DNA from: JANQOZ01 sp045106555
GTDB taxonomy: Bacteria > Pseudomonadota > Gammaproteobacteria > Xanthomonadales > SZUA-38
Direction: 5' to 3'
Length of the DNA: 64,000 nt
Assembly: GCA_045106555.1 (NCBI GenBank)
Contig: JBGCET010000014.1
Location: 62,001-126,000 of the forward strand
The translations under genes were made by a program, and so were the position numbers. Of the stretch, positions 54,083 to 63,175 are shown piece by piece (the stretch's first letter is position 1; each line of letters opens with the position of its first letter). The notes below the pieces were generated by a model. The model was given only the letters and a program-made list of their open reading frames with translations. It made no database searches and was not told where the DNA came from.

Positions 54083-55161
54083 TGCGTTGCTCCATTTTTG
54101 TCACCGACGGTTCCGAGACGCTCGCCCTGGTAGCTGCCGTCAAGGATGTTGTCGACCCATTGTTGGTTATTGAGGTACCAATCGATGGTGTCACCAATGC
54201 CCTGGGAGAACGAAAACTGCGGCTGCCAACCCAAAGCGTTCTTCAGCTTGCTGGCATCAATGGCGTAGCGCTTGTCATGTCCAGGACGATCTTTGACAAA
54301 CGTAATCTGGTCTCGGTACTTCGCTCCGGAAAGCGGGCGTTTTTTGTCGAGGTCAGCGCAAATGGTCTCGACCACGTCGATATTGGTCATCTCGGCGTCG
54401 CCACCAACGTTATATACCTCGCCCGGCGTTCCGCCTTCCAACACCCTGGCGATAGCGGCGCAATGATCCGATACGTGGAGCCAGTCGCGAACGTTGAGTC
54501 CGTCTCCGTAGATGGGCAGAGGTTCACCCGCGAGTGCTTTGCTGATGATCAATGGAATCAATTTTTCTGGAAATTGGAAAGGGCCGTAATTGTTAGAACA
54601 ATTAGTAGTTAATACCGGCAACCCGTAGGTGTGGTGAAAAGCGCGAACAAGGTGGTCAGACGCAGCCTTGGACGCCGAGTAAGGCGAATTCGGTGCGTAA
54701 GGGGTTGTTTCAGTGAACTGTCCGGTATCGCCAAGTGAACCGTAAACCTCATCGGTGGAAACGTGCAGGAATCGGAAGTGTTCCTGCGCCGGTGATTCCA
54801 GGCCCTGCCAATATTTCAACGTAGTTTCCAGCAGCGCCAACGTTCCAACAACATTGGTTTGAACGAACGCAGCTGGACCGTCGATTGAGCGATCGACATG
54901 GCTTTCCGCGGCAAAGTTGATTACTGCAGTTGGCCGGGTGCCTTCCATCAACGTGCCAACCAACGCTCGGTTTCCGATGTCCCCATGGACGAATTGATGA
55001 TTTTCCTGGCCCATCACCGCCTTTAACGTGTCCAAATTTCCCGCATAGGTCAGGGCATCGAGATTGACGATGTCCGCATGTCCTCGGTCCAGGCAATTCA
55101 GTACAAAATTCCCGCCAATAAACCCGGCGCCGCCGGTGACAAGCCACAGAGGTTTTTTCAC
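54079..55161 (-). CDS. rmlB: dTDP-glucose 4,6-dehydratase
   Basis: A 360-residue extended SDR dehydratase. It has LVTGGAGFIGGNFVLN (NAD loop), NFAAESHVDRSI, HVSTDEVYGSLG, the catalytic YSASKAASDHLV and NCSNNYGPFQFPEKLIP. GTG 55161 starts right at the family N-terminus with GGGAAGC upstream; the frame continues to 55206. It is the first gene of the rmlB-rmlA-rmlC-PPTase unit. Confidence 0.96.
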   Translation of the reverse strand: MKKPLWLVTGGAGFIGGNFVLNCLDRGHADIVNLDALTYAGNLDTLKAVMGQENHQFVHGDIGNRALVGTLMEGTRPTAVINFAAESHVDRSIDGPAAFVQTNVVGTLALLETTLKYWQGLESPAQEHFRFLHVSTDEVYGSLGDTGQFTETTPYAPNSPYSASKAASDHLVRAFHHTYGLPVLTTNCSNNYGPFQFPEKLIPLIISKALAGEPLPIYGDGLNVRDWLHVSDHCAAIARVLEGGTPGEVYNVGGDAEMTNIDVVETICADLDKKRPLSGAKYRDQITFVKDRPGHDKRYAIDASKLKNALGWQPQFSFSQGIGDTIDWYLNNQQWVDNILDGSYQGERLGTVGDKNGATQ

Positions 55162-55273
55162 TTTGCTTCCCGATGTTTTCTTTAAAAGACAGACTTGGCC
55201 TGGCAACCGTTCACCTTTAGTCCCCCATTGACGCCAGGAACTTTAGGTTGTGGCCGCAGGGGTATAGCCCAAC

Positions 55274-55765
55274 TCAGAATGGAATGTCGTCGTCGAAATC
55301 ATCGGCAGGCGGTGCTGAAGGTGCCTGAGGCTGGCCACCGCCGCCTCCGCTGCCGCCACCACTGCCACCACGTTGCTGAGGTCGACCACCGCCGCCGCCT
55401 TCGAACGGCGCGCTCCCGCCGCCACCTCCGCGGCTGTCCAGCATTTGCATTTCTTCTGCCACGATTTCGGTAGTCCAGCGATCTTGGCCCTGTTTATCTT
55501 GCCATTTGCGAGTCTGCAGGCGGCCTTCCAGGTAAATTTTTGAGCCTTTTCGCAGGTATTCGGCGGCAATTTCACCCAGGCGCCCAAAAAGTACCGCCCG
55601 ATGCCACTCGGTTTCCTCACGCATTTCATTGCTCTGCTTATCGCGCCAGCTGCGTGAGGTGGCCACGCTGAGGTTGCTGATGGCCGCTCCGTTAGCGGTA
55701 TAGCGGGTGTCGGGGTCCGAACCTAAGTTTCCGACCAAAATTACTTTATTCACACCGCGCGCCAT
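55274..55765 (-). CDS. ssb: Single-stranded DNA-binding protein
   Basis: A 163-residue OB-fold SSB. The N-terminal domain has GVNKVILVGNLGSDPDTRYT, TEWHRAVLFGRLGEIAAEYL and GSKIYLEGRLQTRKWQDKQG. A Gly/Gln-rich linker leads to the acidic tip DDDIPF that recruits partner proteins. It is divergent from ispB and separated from rmlB by 112 nt. Confidence 0.98.
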   Translation of the reverse strand: MARGVNKVILVGNLGSDPDTRYTANGAAISNLSVATSRSWRDKQSNEMREETEWHRAVLFGRLGEIAAEYLRKGSKIYLEGRLQTRKWQDKQGQDRWTTEIVAEEMQMLDSRGGGGGSAPFEGGGGGRPQQRGGSGGGSGGGGGQPQAPSAPPADDFDDDIPF

Positions 55766-55876
55766 GGTTTTCTCCTTAAGTCAGGGCCACTTACCGACCG
55801 ACGATTCTATCAGAAAGCCATGGACGATCTGTAGGAGCGAAGACGGTTTATCCGTGAGTCATCACCGCGTTTGTCC

Positions 55877-55882
55877 TATAAT
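55877..55882 (+). promoter_or_regulatory. TATAAT -10 element for ispB
   Basis: A consensus TATAAT followed by GGGG lies 25 nt before GTG 55908; the -35 region is weak. An ATG at 55881 falls inside this element, which argues for the GTG as translation start. A similar TATAATGG occurs at 63121. Confidence 0.5.
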
Positions 55883-55907
55883 GGGGAGTCAAGCAACGAG
55901 TTTCCCC

Positions 55908-56918
55908 GTGTCTGCAACAGTAAACGATCTTAATTCGTCGTCTTCAGGCGACTATTTCGCCAGTGTCACTGACCTGGTCCGCGACGAAATGGCGTTGGTG
56001 GACCGGTGTATCCGTGGCGGACTGCACTCGGATGTTGCGCTCATCAACCAGGTGTCCGACTACATCGTTGGTGGTGGCGGCAAACGGCTGCGTCCGGCGC
56101 TACACCTGCTCTGCGCCAAGGCCGTTGGCTACGAGGGTAGCCAGCAAATTTCGCTAGCGGCAATTATTGAATTCATTCATACCGCGACCCTGTTGCACGA
56201 TGACGTGGTGGATGAATCGGAGCTTAGGCGAGGTAAAAACACCGCCAATGCGGTCTGGGGTAACGCGGCCAGCGTGTTGGTGGGAGATTTTCTTTACTCC
56301 CGCGCCTTTCAGATGATGGTGGAGATCGACCAGATGGCCATCATGCGCATCATGTCCGATACCACTAATACTATTGCGGAAGGTGAGGTGATGCAGCTGC
56401 TCAATCAGGGAAACCCTGATACTGATGAAGCGCGTTATCTGACGGTGATTCGTTGTAAGACGGCAAAACTATTTGAGGCAGCAGCCAGGCTTGGAGCCGT
56501 CATTCACGGTGCCCCCGACGAAATTGAGAGAGCGTTAGCCAACTATGGCATGCACCTGGGGCTCGCTTTTCAACTCGCGGATGACATGCTGGACTACGCG
56601 GGCAACACCCACGAGCTGGGTAAAAATCTGGGCGATGATCTAGCGGAAGGAAAGCCCACATTGCCGTTGATTCACGTGATGAGAGAAGGAAGCCAGGCCC
56701 AGAGAGATCTGGTTCGCGGCGCCATCGAGTCTGATGGACTGCAGGACCTGGGCCAGGTTATTGAAGCAATAAAGGACACTCGGGCGTTGGAATACACCCG
56801 CGACCGCGCGCTGGCTGAAGCTCAAATGGCCAGCGCTTCATTAGACTGCGTGCCATCAGGGCCGGCTAAATCCGGCCTAATCACACTGGCTGAACTGGCG
56901 GTTTCCCGCCGCAGCTGA
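55908..56918 (+). CDS. ispB: Octaprenyl diphosphate synthase-type polyprenyl synthase
   Basis: A trans-polyprenyl diphosphate synthase of 336 residues that makes the side chain of ubiquinone. The first aspartate motif is LLHDDVVDESELRRG and the second is LAFQLADDMLDYAGN; GGGKRLRPAL precedes them and GEGE-like GEVMQL lies between. GTG 55908 is chosen as start because the longer frame to 55707 runs through the ssb gene and promoter. The chain length cannot be fixed by eye; eight prenyl units is the usual gammaproteobacterial product. Confidence 0.93.
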   Translation: MSATVNDLNSSSSGDYFASVTDLVRDEMALVDRCIRGGLHSDVALINQVSDYIVGGGGKRLRPALHLLCAKAVGYEGSQQISLAAIIEFIHTATLLHDDVVDESELRRGKNTANAVWGNAASVLVGDFLYSRAFQMMVEIDQMAIMRIMSDTTNTIAEGEVMQLLNQGNPDTDEARYLTVIRCKTAKLFEAAARLGAVIHGAPDEIERALANYGMHLGLAFQLADDMLDYAGNTHELGKNLGDDLAEGKPTLPLIHVMREGSQAQRDLVRGAIESDGLQDLGQVIEAIKDTRALEYTRDRALAEAQMASASLDCVPSGPAKSGLITLAELAVSRRS

Positions 56919-56998
56919 CCCATACCCGAACGTAATTAGCTGCCGGCGGCCGGCCTGTTGTGTATGACAGGCTTTCCAGCCTGCACCGGAGATTTGTT

Positions 56999-58822
56999 GT
57001 GAGTGACATTCGAAACATTGCCATCATCGCCCATGTCGATCATGGAAAAACCACCTTGGTTGATCAACTGCTGAAACAGTCCGGCACGCTGGACGCCCGT
57101 GCTGATATTCCTGAGCGGGCCATGGACTCCAACGATCTTGAGCGAGAGCGCGGCATCACGATTTTGTCAAAAAATACGGCGGTAGATTGGAACGACTACC
57201 GCATCAATATCGTTGACACGCCTGGGCACGCCGACTTTGGTGGCGAGGTTGAGCGGGTTCTGTCGATGGTGGATTCAGTGCTGCTGCTGGTGGATGCCGT
57301 TGAGGGCCCGATGCCTCAAACCCGGTTTGTTACCCAAAAGGCCTTTGCTTTGGGTCTGAAACCTATTGTGGTCATCAATAAGATGGACCGGCCCGGTGCT
57401 CGTCCCAGCTGGGTGCTGGACCAAACCTTCGATCTTTTCGATCGCCTCGGGGCGACGGAAGATCAATTAGATTTCACGACGGTTTATGCGTCTGCTGTGC
57501 AGGGCAAGGCGAGTCTGGACCCCGACGTTCTGGATGACACCTTGGAACCCTTGTTTCGGGTCATTGCCGATGAAGTGCCGCCCCCGGCCGTTGATCCTGA
57601 CGCGCCGTTCCAAATGCAGATCATCACGCTGGATTACTCCTCGTATGTCGGCGTAATAGGCATAGGCCGTATTTCCCGGGGCACAGTGAAAACCAACACG
57701 CCGGTGACCGTGGTCGGCCCCGGCGGGTCAAAACGCAATGCGCGAGTCCTTCAGGTTCTGGGGATGACGGGGCTGGAGAGAATTGAGGTGCCTGAGGCAA
57801 GTGCCGGCGACATTATTGCGGTATCCGGGATCGAGGGCCTGGGCATTTCTGAAACTCTGTGTGATCGCCAGCATCTGGACGCATTACCTGAGCTGACCGT
57901 GGACGAACCCACCATCAGCATGTCGTTCCGAGTGAACTCCTCACCTTTCGCTGGCCGTGACGGTAAATATCTCACTTCACGCCAGATTCGCGAGCGCCTG
58001 ATGCGCGAGGCCAGTCACAACGTGGCATTGCGAGTGGAAGACACCGCAGACCCGGATATCTTTCAGGTATCAGGCCGGGGCGAGCTACACCTGGCGGTGT
58101 TGATTGAAACCATGCGCCGGGAAAAGTACGAACTGGCAATTTCTCGCCCACGTGTGGTGCTGAGAGAGGTCGACGGGGTGGTCTGCGAGCCCTTCGAGGA
58201 ACTGGTTGTGGACCTGGCGGAGAGCGGGCAGGGCGCGGTGATGCAGCGGCTGGGTGAACGCCGGGGCGAGCTGCGCAACATCCAGGCTGACGGCGATGGC
58301 CGGGTGCGTCTGGAGTACGCGATTCCATCCCGAGGGTTAATCGGTTTTCAGTCGGAATTCCGAACCTTGACCGCAGGCGAAGGCCTGATGCACCACCGAT
58401 TCGAGGATTTTCGCCCGCGAATCGGCGAACGCATTGCGCCGCGAAAACATGGCGTATTGATTTCCAACGGCACCGGGAAGGCACTGGCTTATGCCTTGTT
58501 CAATCTGCAGGAACGCGGACGGTTGATGATCGACGCCGGTGAAGAGGTATATGGAGGTCAGGTGATTGGCCAACATTCCCGCAACAACGACCTGACGGTT
58601 AACCCGTTGAAGGGCAAGCAACTTACGAACGTTCGCGCCGCTGGCAAGGACGATGCGTTACTGCTCACTCCCCCGATTCGATTTTCGCTGGAACAAGCCA
58701 TGGAATACATCGAAGACGACGAGCTGGTGGAGGTAACCCCCACCGCCCTCAGAGTACGCAAAGCCTTGCTGGGAGAGTCCGATCGCAAACGGGCTGGGCG
58801 GGAGTCGAAAACCGCAGAATAG
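56999..58822 (+). CDS. typA: Ribosome-associated GTPase TypA/BipA
   Basis: A 607-residue translational GTPase involved in ribosome assembly and stress adaptation. G motifs are NIAIIAHVDHGKTTLVD, RGITI, DTPGHADFGGEV and VVINKMDRPGA (NKMD). EF-G-like domains III and V and the BipA-specific C-terminus (HGVLISNGTGKALAYAL, VYGGQVIGQHSR, GKQLTNVRA) are complete. GTG 56999 has GGAG 7 nt upstream and gives the normal length. It lies 80 nt after ispB and is convergent with the patatin gene. Confidence 0.98.
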   Translation: MSDIRNIAIIAHVDHGKTTLVDQLLKQSGTLDARADIPERAMDSNDLERERGITILSKNTAVDWNDYRINIVDTPGHADFGGEVERVLSMVDSVLLLVDAVEGPMPQTRFVTQKAFALGLKPIVVINKMDRPGARPSWVLDQTFDLFDRLGATEDQLDFTTVYASAVQGKASLDPDVLDDTLEPLFRVIADEVPPPAVDPDAPFQMQIITLDYSSYVGVIGIGRISRGTVKTNTPVTVVGPGGSKRNARVLQVLGMTGLERIEVPEASAGDIIAVSGIEGLGISETLCDRQHLDALPELTVDEPTISMSFRVNSSPFAGRDGKYLTSRQIRERLMREASHNVALRVEDTADPDIFQVSGRGELHLAVLIETMRREKYELAISRPRVVLREVDGVVCEPFEELVVDLAESGQGAVMQRLGERRGELRNIQADGDGRVRLEYAIPSRGLIGFQSEFRTLTAGEGLMHHRFEDFRPRIGERIAPRKHGVLISNGTGKALAYALFNLQERGRLMIDAGEEVYGGQVIGQHSRNNDLTVNPLKGKQLTNVRAAGKDDALLLTPPIRFSLEQAMEYIEDDELVEVTPTALRVRKALLGESDRKRAGRESKTAE

Positions 58823-58831
58823 GGAAGGGCG

Positions 58832-59743
58832 CTAAGACTCCTGACCGGTAAACCGTTTCCAAAATCGGCGAATCGGAGAGCCTGCCTGCGCTAACAGGCG
58901 CTGAAGCTCCGGCGTAGACTCCGTTGCCGCTAGAAAACCACTGTCCAGCAGTTGTTCAAAGGCGCCAAACTGTGACCAGTGCAAGGCATGCACCTGGGGG
59001 TAGAAGACAAAATCTGCCTTTTCTGCCTGCAGCTGAGCCAAGGTGATCTGGGTTAAATGTTCCGCTCGCATCATTAGCGAGTACACGCTGAGTTGTTCCA
59101 GGCTCGGCAGCTGGCGCTGATTGACTTCGCTGGCAATCACAAAGTCCACCTGTGAGCGGAGAGGGTCCACCGGCACGGGCATGAACACGCCGCCATCGGC
59201 AATGACCGAATCCCCGGAAATTTCTGCCTCCAGCACTCCCGGGATGCTGGCGCTATTGCACAGGGCGTTCAGCAGATCGCCTCGGTCATAAAGAACCGGT
59301 TTACCTGTGCTCAGGTCGGCGGCACAAACGACCAGTGGAATCTCAAGTTCAGAAAAATCTCTCGCCGGCAGCAGGTACTCCAGCGCGTCCAGCAGCAGCT
59401 GACGGGGAATAATGTACTGACGCAGCAGGGACATATTGACCACCATGTGGTCTTGCAGTCGGCGGGAAAAAACGCCGCCCTCAGAATCCCGCTCATACCG
59501 GCGTGCCAGCCGTTGGGTTCCCAGTTTGAGAAAGACATCGGTAGCCAGAAAATCTCGAAATTGGTGTTCGATCCATTCCGGGTCAGGGCGCGCTGCATAC
59601 ATCGCTGCCACAATGGCGCCAGCTGACGTTCCGGCCAACGCGTCGACCACCACCTTTTGATCGTGCAGGTGTTTCAGTACACCAATGTGAGCGATTCCGC
59701 GCGCCCCTCCTCCGGCTAACGCTAATCCTGTTCGCAGCTTCAC
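58832..59743 (-). CDS. Patatin-like phospholipase, RssA type
   Basis: A 303-residue patatin-fold protein. The oxyanion loop is GLALAGGGARGIAHIGVL, the nucleophile elbow is LAGTSAGAIVA (GxSxG) and the dyad Asp is in VIADGGVF. This is the RssA/YchK layout. GTG 59743 begins MKLRTGLALAGGG, matching E. coli RssA; the frame continues to a TTG at 59812. It probably hydrolyses phospholipids or lysophospholipids at the membrane; the physiological substrate is unknown. Confidence 0.88.
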   Translation of the reverse strand: MKLRTGLALAGGGARGIAHIGVLKHLHDQKVVVDALAGTSAGAIVAAMYAARPDPEWIEHQFRDFLATDVFLKLGTQRLARRYERDSEGGVFSRRLQDHMVVNMSLLRQYIIPRQLLLDALEYLLPARDFSELEIPLVVCAADLSTGKPVLYDRGDLLNALCNSASIPGVLEAEISGDSVIADGGVFMPVPVDPLRSQVDFVIASEVNQRQLPSLEQLSVYSLMMRAEHLTQITLAQLQAEKADFVFYPQVHALHWSQFGAFEQLLDSGFLAATESTPELQRLLAQAGSPIRRFWKRFTGQES

Positions 59744-59949
59744 CACCCAACCTTCACCCGTTTGAAGATATAAAGTGTGCCTGTGCTGGTCGCCGAATGC
59801 ATCCTGAATCAAGACACGCTTGATTTAGGTAATCTATGCAACCGAACTACGGGTTTTGCGGTCTACACTCAGGTAACGCAAATAATGCTTAAGGTGACAG
59901 CGAATTTCGGCACCTTGCCAGTTAACCCGACTCGTTCTAATCTCTACCT

Positions 59950-61476
59950 ATGACGAAAGTGGCACCGTTTTACCGATTCTCTCCATCCCGGCTGACGATA
60001 ATTGGCCTGTGGGTTTGTTGTTGGGTTTCCCTGGCAGTTGCTCAAACGCCGCCCCAAGAGACCGGACAACCGTCATCTTCTGAGCCTTTGCTGTCAGTCG
60101 ATTCAGACCCCGGCGCGCTCGGGGGCGACAGTTTCGAGGCAGCGGATGCTGATGAAACACTGTCTGCTGATGAGCAGCAAGCGTTTGATGAACTTACCGA
60201 AGATGGACCGCTTTCTGCGACGCCTGGATTCGGCGCCATCGGCGACCTCCGCGTTGATCGCTTTGAGGCTCGGCAGGTATTTTCCAACTATATGGTGTCA
60301 GAAGAATATCCCGCGGCTATTGAGGCTGCGGTCACCGGACTGACGCTTACCCGGGAAGAGCTGGGGGAAAATCATCCTGAGACGATTCCCTACATGAATG
60401 ATCTTGCTAATGCGCTGCTGCGTAACAATCAGCCAGGAGAGGCGCGCATTCAGTTTGAGAAGAGCGTGAGTCTACTGCGTGAAACCGCCGGAGTTTTCAG
60501 TCCGGAGTTGGTGGAGCCGCTGGTGGGGCTTGGGCTGGCCTTCCAGGATATGGACGAACACGATCAAGCGATCGATACGTTCAATTACGCGCAACACGTC
60601 ACCCACCGGGATGAGGGGGTATATAACCTGGGCCAGGTGCGAATAATCGAGGCGACGGCCAGCAGCTTTGCCGCCCAGGAAAAGTGGCTGCAGGCGGAGA
60701 ATCTGCATTTGCTGGCATACAAACTGTACCGGCGAAATTATGGCGCAGACAGCGAAGAAACGTTGCCCGGCATGTACCGATTGGCCCGCTGGTACCAGCA
60801 GGTTCAAGACTACCGACAGGCTCGCGTGGTATTCCGTAAGGCGATGAAGCGCATCGAAGCGCAGCACGGAGAGCAGTCGCCCCGATTGATACCGCCGCTG
60901 AAAGGCATTGCGGGTGCTTATCTGGAAGAAAATGGTCCCGATGCCATCAAGGGGCTTCGTGCCTCAGAAGAAATTCTGAGAATCATGAACAACAACCCCA
61001 AGGAATTTAGTCTGGAACAACGCATCCTGGCCCATCTGGAGATGGGGGACTGGTTTGTTCAGTTTAACCGGTCAGACGATGCTTGGGGCCAGTATCGGTC
61101 CGGCTGGGAGTTGGCCCAGACTGACAATGAGACCAACCGGGACTGGATGCAGTATTTTGATCGCCCCCACCTGATTTACCCAGGCGCGCGACTCGGGCTG
61201 GAAGTGATTGGTTTTGGCCGGGTTGGTGATCAGGTTTACTACGACTTTCAATTCACCATTGCCCGTAGCGGTCGGCCTGAAGAAATTGAAATTATCGGCA
61301 CCAATCTTCACGGCCAAACCCGCTCGGTGGCATTGCAGGCGTTTCGGTTTGCTCGTTTCAGACCGCGTATTGTGGACGGTTCAACCGTCTCTACGCCGGG
61401 TTACAAGGTGCGACGGGTTTACCCAACGGATGCTCCCCCAGGATACGGAACTTCTGAAGTAGGTCGCCGCGGCTGA
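59950..61476 (+). CDS. Exported TPR protein with TonB-like C-terminus
   Basis: A 508-residue protein with a signal or anchor helix (LTIIGLWVCCWVSLAVA) and an acidic, low-complexity stretch (about 35-85). Several tetratricopeptide repeats follow at about 100-390, for example EYPAAIEAAVTGLTLTREEL and YRQARVVFRKAMKRIEAQHG. The C-terminal 90 residues (VYYDFQFTIARSGRPEEIEI, then ALQAFRFARFRPRIVDG) resemble the TonB C-terminal fold. It is probably periplasmic and may form a scaffold. The precise role is unknown. Confidence 0.72.
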   Translation: MTKVAPFYRFSPSRLTIIGLWVCCWVSLAVAQTPPQETGQPSSSEPLLSVDSDPGALGGDSFEAADADETLSADEQQAFDELTEDGPLSATPGFGAIGDLRVDRFEARQVFSNYMVSEEYPAAIEAAVTGLTLTREELGENHPETIPYMNDLANALLRNNQPGEARIQFEKSVSLLRETAGVFSPELVEPLVGLGLAFQDMDEHDQAIDTFNYAQHVTHRDEGVYNLGQVRIIEATASSFAAQEKWLQAENLHLLAYKLYRRNYGADSEETLPGMYRLARWYQQVQDYRQARVVFRKAMKRIEAQHGEQSPRLIPPLKGIAGAYLEENGPDAIKGLRASEEILRIMNNNPKEFSLEQRILAHLEMGDWFVQFNRSDDAWGQYRSGWELAQTDNETNRDWMQYFDRPHLIYPGARLGLEVIGFGRVGDQVYYDFQFTIARSGRPEEIEIIGTNLHGQTRSVALQAFRFARFRPRIVDGSTVSTPGYKVRRVYPTDAPPGYGTSEVGRRG

Positions 61477-61561
61477 CGCCCCAAGTCAGATTACCTGGAT
61501 GGTATAGGCCAGTACCCGCACTGAAATTCAAAGTCTGACCCAGGATTCACTCTGGGGATGA

Positions 61562-62245
61562 CTAAGGTCCGGCCGACGAGCCAGCCTGCGTGCCAGCTAA
61601 GATATCGCCAAGCTGTTGTCCCAGACTTTTGCAGGACGCATTTTTCGTGCGCGCGATGAGCGGTAGGGGCACTCCTAAAGCGGGTACGACTGAGGTTCCC
61701 GTTGCTTCCGTGCTGATGACCCCCATCGGCGTGCCCTCGCGAACGTCCCAGATAGACGCTTCATAATTGGAGTTGTTGTCCCAGCTCAATACGCCCAGAC
61801 AGCCGCCGCCAGCGGGACTCAGGGTGCAGGTCATCATGCCCTGCTTGTTGCGGGCCTCCGATTCGCCGTGAATCCACACCAGATACCGCACGTTCAGGTC
61901 TTCTACTTTGGCGGCAATAACGGGTTCGTCCAGCAGCACATTAACCAGTTCGGCGCGGGTGGGTGCCAGGCGCGGCTCGAACCAAGGAAACATCTCGTCC
62001 TTAAAACGATCCTCACTGATGATATTGACTTCGGAGGCGCGGGATCTCAGTTGCCCGTAAAGGCATTGAGAGAAGCTGTCCTCGGTTTCAATGACCGCAT
62101 CTTGGCGGTTAGTTAAGATCACCACCGCGTCGTCCCCGGTCATCACCAGTTCTTCCTGCATGTATTCTTCAACCCGGGCTGTGACACAACCGGTCAGGGT
62201 AACAATCAGTGCTGCACTAATGCCGAGCTGGGCCGGGTTTTTCAT
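61562..62245 (-). CDS. Lipoprotein of unknown function, coupled to upstream lipoprotein
   Basis: A 227-residue lipoprotein with lipobox TLTGC (Cys at about residue 20). ATG 62245 overlaps the stop of the upstream lipoprotein gene (ATGA); an extra 18 codons upstream belong to an overlapping frame through a poly-C tract. The mature part shows AVVILTNRQDAV, VRYLVWIHGE, two to three Cys (CLYGQL, CTLSPAGGGCLG) and a WDNNSNYEASIWDVREG strand pair. This resembles small periplasmic lipoproteins that adopt a GNA1162/CsgG-like fold, but I cannot assign a family. Confidence 0.7.
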   Translation of the reverse strand: MKNPAQLGISAALIVTLTGCVTARVEEYMQEELVMTGDDAVVILTNRQDAVIETEDSFSQCLYGQLRSRASEVNIISEDRFKDEMFPWFEPRLAPTRAELVNVLLDEPVIAAKVEDLNVRYLVWIHGESEARNKQGMMTCTLSPAGGGCLGVLSWDNNSNYEASIWDVREGTPMGVISTEATGTSVVPALGVPLPLIARTKNASCKSLGQQLGDILAGTQAGSSAGP

Positions 62246-62886
62246 GGTGAGGTAACCTCCGGTGGTGTTTCGGGGGGGGGGGGTAGGGGCGCTCGCCACT
62301 GCTCTTTCTCTACAACCCCTTTAAACTGACTGACCATGGCCGCCGCAGCGTCGCGTAACGCCAGCGTTGTTGCTTCGCCCAATGATTCGTTCCCGTTGAC
62401 AAACTTTTTGCGGTCTTTGCCGTAGGCGACAAACGGCCAGTAGCCAACGATGGTGCCCTGATCGGAGTACAGCCGAATCTGGTATTTCATGGAGACGGCG
62501 TAGAAATTGGTAGCAGTTTCCTGGGGTGACAGGAACGCGTATTCCTCCAGCACGGGCTCCAGCACCAGGTCAACGCCATAGGCTGAGTTGTCACCGTCGG
62601 GGCTGGGCACGCTGATGGTTTGTTCAAACAATGCGCCAAAAATTTTGTCATACACCGCCAGCTGTTTTGTTCCCAGCTCAAATTCGAGTTTGCCTTCCTC
62701 TTCTTTGAATACGTACTCGCTGAATTCCGGGCTGTAATAAATTCCCGCGCTAAATGGCATGGCTTGCACCACGGGTTCAGGGAATTCACTCTCGATGACC
62801 ACCGTGCCGGCACAACCGGCGAGCGTGAGAACGGCAAGCAGCCCGGGAACGGTGCCCAAGCAGAATTTCGAGTAAGGAGTCGTCAA
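62242..62886 (-). CDS. Lipoprotein with poly-proline C-terminus
   Basis: A 214-residue lipoprotein with lipobox LTLAGC (Cys at about residue 25). Mature segments include FSAGIYYSPEFSEYVFKEEE, GVDLVLEPVLEEYAFLSP, VSMKYQIRLYSDQGTIVGYW and a C-terminal helix LALRDAAAAMVSQFKG, a pattern seen in lipoproteins paired with assembly factors. It ends PLPPPPETPPEVTSP, where the four Pro codons are a run of 12 C. The start is TTG 62886 with AGAGG upstream. It is coupled by ATGA to the second lipoprotein. Length variation of the C-run would alter this end. Confidence 0.7.
   Translation of the reverse strand: MTTPYSKFCLGTVPGLLAVLTLAGCAGTVVIESEFPEPVVQAMPFSAGIYYSPEFSEYVFKEEEGKLEFELGTKQLAVYDKIFGALFEQTISVPSPDGDNSAYGVDLVLEPVLEEYAFLSPQETATNFYAVSMKYQIRLYSDQGTIVGYWPFVAYGKDRKKFVNGNESLGEATTLALRDAAAAMVSQFKGVVEKEQWRAPLPPPPETPPEVTSP
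62272..62283 (-). repeat. 12-nt homopolymer C tract (coding strand) in lipoprotein gene
   Basis: Twelve consecutive G on the plus strand (C on the coding strand) lie 30 nt before the stop codon of the 62242-62886 gene. It is a candidate slippage or phase-variation site; a sequencing error in the run is also possible. Confidence 0.8.
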
Positions 62887-63120
62887 ACTTTGTAGCCTCT
62901 CAATTGGCGTCTCTCAAGATTGTGACCGGCCAAGCGACCGTTTCGTTGCATTGAGCACCATATTAGCAGTCTGCGGCTTGGCTTGAAGCCGCCTGGCTCG
63001 GTTTTTTGATGCAGTCGTCACCAGAACTTAATGCGTCATCGTCTATTATCGGGCCGTCTATAACTACGAAAGCATTAGTATATTCGCGGCAAGACCGACA
63101 ACATGCAACTATTTCGCCTC

Positions 63121-63126
63121 TATAAT
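63121..63126 (+). promoter_or_regulatory. TATAAT -10 element
   Basis: A consensus TATAAT 50 nt before ATG 63176, in the 289-nt gap between divergent lipoprotein genes. The -35 region is weak. The context TATAATGG matches that at 55877. Confidence 0.4.
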
Positions 63127-63175
63127 GGTCTTGGTAAGCAGCGAATCAATCTTTTACCGTATGGAGACGGTCCCG

